This document shows, piece by piece, positions 61,740 to 64,000 of a stretch of 64,000 bases of DNA. Origin of the DNA: Rhodococcus globerulus NBRC 14531. GTDB taxonomy: Bacteria; Actinomycetota; Actinomycetes; Mycobacteriales; Mycobacteriaceae. Positions within the stretch are counted from its first letter, which is position 1. Each line of letters begins with the position of its first letter. A program made the translations under genes and the position numbers. The stretch lies in assembly GCF_001894805.1 (NCBI RefSeq), contig NZ_BCWX01000001.1, positions 930,001 to 994,000 of the forward strand, given 5' to 3'. A model generated the notes under the pieces. That model did not search any database and was not told the DNA's origin. It saw only the letters and a list, made by a program, of their open reading frames with translations.

Positions 61740-63263
61740 ATGACCGTGTACGCCCGCCCAGGTACCGCCGACGCGATCATGTCCTTCCAGTCTCGATACG
61801 ACAACTGGATCGGCAACGAATGGGTTGCTCCGGTCAAGGGTCAGTACTTCGAGAATCCGACGCCGGTGACCGGACAGAACTTCTGCGACGTGGCACGTTC
61901 CACCGCGGAAGACATCGAGCTCGCTCTCGACGCAGCACACGCGGCGGCACCGGCCTGGGGCAAGACCTCTGTTGCCGAGCGCGCAATCATCTTGAACAAG
62001 ATCGCCGATCGCATGGAGGAGAACCTCGAATCCATCGCGCTTGCCGAGTCCTGGGACAACGGCAAGCCGATTCGTGAAACCCTCAACGCGGACATCCCGC
62101 TTGCCATCGACCACTTCCGCTACTTCGCGGGAGCGATTCGCGCACAGGAAGGTTCGCTCTCGGAGATCAACTCCGACACCGTGGCGTACCACTTCCACGA
62201 GCCGCTCGGTGTAGTCGGTCAGATCATTCCGTGGAACTTCCCGATCCTCATGGCCGTGTGGAAGCTGGCTCCCGCACTTGCTGCCGGAAATGCCATCGTC
62301 CTCAAGCCTGCCGAGCAGACGCCCGTCTCGATCCTGCACCTCATCGGCATCATCGGTGACCTGCTGCCTGCCGGTGTTCTCAACATCGTCAACGGATTCG
62401 GCGTCGAGGCCGGCAAGCCGCTCGCATCGAGCCCGCGCATCAAGAAGATCGCGTTCACCGGTGAAACCACCACCGGACGCCTGATCATGCAGTACGCGTC
62501 GCAGAACCTGATCCCGGTCACCCTCGAACTCGGTGGCAAGAGCCCCAACATCTTCTTCTCCGACGTGCTCGCCGCTAACGACGACTACCAGGACAAGGCG
62601 CTTGAAGGCTTCACGATGTTCGCGCTCAACCAAGGCGAGGTATGCACGTGCCCGTCGCGTTCGTTGATCCAGGAAGATATTTTCGACGACTTCCTCGCAA
62701 TGGCTGCCATCCGCACCAAGGCTGTGCGCCAAGGTGATCCGCTCGATACCGACACCATGATCGGCGCGCAGGCCAGCAACGATCAGCTCGAGAAGATCCT
62801 GTCCTACATCGAGATCGGCAAGGCCGAAGGCGCCAAGGTCATCACCGGCGGCGAGCGGGCTCAACTGGGCGGCGACCTCTCCGGCGGCTACTACGTGCAG
62901 CCGACGGTCTTCACCGGCAACAACAAGATGCGCATCTTCCAGGAAGAGATCTTCGGCCCGGTCGTATCCGTCACGTCCTTCAAGGATTACGACGAGGCCA
63001 TCGAACTTGCCAACGACACCCTCTACGGTCTCGGCGCCGGCGTCTGGTCGCGTGATGGTGGAGTTGCCTACCGTGCGGGCCGTGACATCCAGGCCGGCCG
63101 AGTGTGGACCAACACGTACCACCAGTACCCGGCACATGCCGCCTTCGGTGGATACAAGCAGTCCGGTATCGGTCGCGAGAACCACCTGATGATGCTCTCG
63201 CACTACCAGCAGACCAAGAACCTCCTGGTCAGCTACGCGCAGAAGGCTCAGGGATTCTTCTGA
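61740..63263 (+). CDS. thcA: Aldehyde dehydrogenase, ThcA-type
   Basis: A 507-residue NAD-dependent aldehyde dehydrogenase with the N-terminus of R. erythropolis ThcA. Key residues: [20 protein letters not shown] near 160-179, KPAEQTPVS near 184, catalytic Glu in [12 protein letters not shown] near 262, the active-site Cys in [12 protein letters not shown] near 298-309, and [13 protein letters not shown] near 400. It oxidises the aldehydes made by the alcohol dehydrogenases to acids. ATG 61740 follows TAGGAGCTTGCA, 97 bases after the TTGCA array. A DUF779 gene follows, its common partner. Confidence 0.92.
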   Translation: MTVYARPGTADAIMSFQSRYDNWIGNEWVAPVKGQYFENPTPVTGQNFCDVARSTAEDIELALDAAHAAAPAWGKTSVAERAIILNKIADRMEENLESIALAESWDNGKPIRETLNADIPLAIDHFRYFAGAIRAQEGSLSEINSDTVAYHFHEPLGVVGQIIPWNFPILMAVWKLAPALAAGNAIVLKPAEQTPVSILHLIGIIGDLLPAGVLNIVNGFGVEAGKPLASSPRIKKIAFTGETTTGRLIMQYASQNLIPVTLELGGKSPNIFFSDVLAANDDYQDKALEGFTMFALNQGEVCTCPSRSLIQEDIFDDFLAMAAIRTKAVRQGDPLDTDTMIGAQASNDQLEKILSYIEIGKAEGAKVITGGERAQLGGDLSGGYYVQPTVFTGNNKMRIFQEEIFGPVVSVTSFKDYDEAIELANDTLYGLGAGVWSRDGGVAYRAGRDIQAGRVWTNTYHQYPAHAAFGGYKQSGIGRENHLMMLSHYQQTKNLLVSYAQKAQGFF

Positions 63264-63321
63264 TCCTCGCTTCGCGCACCAGGTAAAGACAACACGAGAA
63301 TACGAACACACGGAGGCTGGA

Positions 63322-63894
63322 ATGGACGCTACTGATGTCACCGCAACTGATGACACGGCAGGCGTCGTTCCACCCCGTCTCGTGACTACCGCTGGGGCGG
63401 CTGATCTTCTGCGCCGCCTCAGCGGAAACCACGGCGAACTGATGATGCACCAATCCGGTGGATGCTGCGACGGCAGCGCACCGATGTGTTATCCCGCAGG
63501 CGAATTCATCGTCGGTGACCGTGACGTACTGCTCGGCGTCATCGATCTGCGGCTTGGGGTCGGTGAGGTTCCGGTCGACCTGCCCGCGGGTACGGACGCC
63601 GTTCAGGTCTGGATTTCCGGATCCCAATTCGAAGCGTGGAAGCATACCCAGCTGGTTCTGGACGTTGTGCCCGGTCGTGGCAGCGGTTTCAGTCTGGAGT
63701 CTCCTGAAGGATTCCGATTCCTCAGTCGAGCACGGGCTTTCACGCAGCAAGAGAACGATGCGCTCAACTCGTCCGCGATCTTGGTCGGCGCGCAGTGGGA
63801 GGCCGGGGTGCGTCCCCTTCCGCCAACAGTCCCTCAGGTTGTGGCCGAAGCGGTGGACGCTTGCCCGGTTCCGGGCATGGCCGGCCGAGCCTGA
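63322..63894 (+). CDS. DUF779 domain protein
   Basis: A 190-residue protein with the DUF779 core: AADLLRRLSGNHGELMMHQS near residues 30-49, then GGCCDGSAPMCYPAGEF with three conserved cysteines near 50-66, ISGSQFEAWKHTQLVLDVV near 95-113 and GFSLESPEGFRFLSRARAFT near 119. DUF779 genes sit beside aldehyde dehydrogenases across bacteria; function unknown, perhaps metal or redox sensing by the CCxxxxxxC cluster. The C-terminal 50 residues are a non-conserved tail. It starts 58 bases after thcA, so they are probably co-transcribed. Confidence 0.85.
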   Translation: MDATDVTATDDTAGVVPPRLVTTAGAADLLRRLSGNHGELMMHQSGGCCDGSAPMCYPAGEFIVGDRDVLLGVIDLRLGVGEVPVDLPAGTDAVQVWISGSQFEAWKHTQLVLDVVPGRGSGFSLESPEGFRFLSRARAFTQQENDALNSSAILVGAQWEAGVRPLPPTVPQVVAEAVDACPVPGMAGRA

Positions 63895-64000
63895 GCGTTT
63901 TACGGTCCCGTCATCGCCGCGGCGATTGCTAGTTACTTCTCACCCATACTGTTGAGCCACGCGGCGCCGGGCACTGGCGTCGTTGAATTCTTGACCGATT
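63895..64000. other. Window end, no gene seen
   Basis: The last 106 bases contain no supported feature. Confidence 0.5.

Noticed and set aside
61062-63356. 764-codon minus-strand frame opposite thcA
   Set aside because: Shadow of the biased codons of thcA and the regulator gene; no start context and no family features.
1-64000. tRNA or rRNA genes
   Set aside because: No intergenic stretch showed a cloverleaf with GTTCGA-type T-arm or rRNA-like sequence on reading.

Overview
The window is high-GC actinobacterial chromosome, most likely Rhodococcus of the erythropolis/qingshengii group. This rests on the S12-S7-EF-G-EF-Tu block, DUF3558 lipoproteins, a KstR-type operator in front of a KshB-like reductase, a ThcA-type aldehyde dehydrogenase, an NDMA-dependent (nicotinoprotein) alcohol dehydrogenase, and a complete mycofactocin cluster. 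The species name is inference from recalled protein similarity. I see no rRNA, tRNA, CRISPR array, prophage or intact insertion sequence.

1-17.5 kb, catabolic block: the end of a quinone-reductase-like gene, a MarR-MFS exporter pair, a luciferase-like flavin oxidoreductase, pirin, gamma-carbonic anhydrase, a DMT exporter and an enoyl-CoA hydratase. A tightly coupled operon follows: TIGR03084 protein, AtuA/DUF1446 protein, acyl-CoA dehydrogenase, biotin-dependent carboxylase beta and alpha subunits, a second acyl-CoA dehydrogenase, enoyl-CoA hydratase and a TetR regulator. The gene order matches mycobacterial Rv0976c-Rv0971c (fadE13-accD2-accA2-fadE12-echA7) and resembles the Atu/Liu branched acyl-CoA pathways.

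17.5-33.3 kb, core and housekeeping: two coupled DUF3558 lipoproteins; rpsL-rpsG-fusA-tuf with a strong UUCG-loop terminator; an Asp23/AmaP envelope operon including a 59-residue membrane protein; a ferredoxin reductase; a glutamate-racemase-like protein; an SPW-repeat protein; a one-gene phospholipase-D-like cassette flanked by 29-bp direct repeats; an AlkD-like protein; a GT87 mannosyltransferase; and KshB behind a perfect KstR box.

33.3-64 kb, a mycofactocin-dependent alcohol oxidation island: an NDMA-dependent methanol/alcohol dehydrogenase with MoxR ATPase and VWA partners, a second iron-type alcohol dehydrogenase with an N-terminal 7-residue tandem repeat, and a histidine kinase/response regulator pair (MnoSR-like). 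A GbsR-controlled ABC exporter and small genes follow. Then come mftR-mftM (minus strand) and mftA-B-C-D (plus strand), three coupled redox genes (OYE1, mycofactocin-type SDR, OYE2), an opposite-strand DUF222-HNH gene that interrupts the cluster, and mftE-F-G. A GAF-type regulator, an array of TTGCA operator boxes, thcA and a DUF779 gene close the window. Together these would make the cofactor, use it in alcohol-oxidising nicotinoproteins, reoxidise it (MftG and possibly the OYE enzymes), and remove the aldehyde product (ThcA).

The signals that look least described are the redox triplet inside the mft locus, the TTGCA array with its GAF/SARP-like regulator, the repeat-extended alcohol dehydrogenase with a 22-bp palindrome upstream, the MoxR/VWA pair tied to a nicotinoprotein, and the repeat-flanked PLD cassette.
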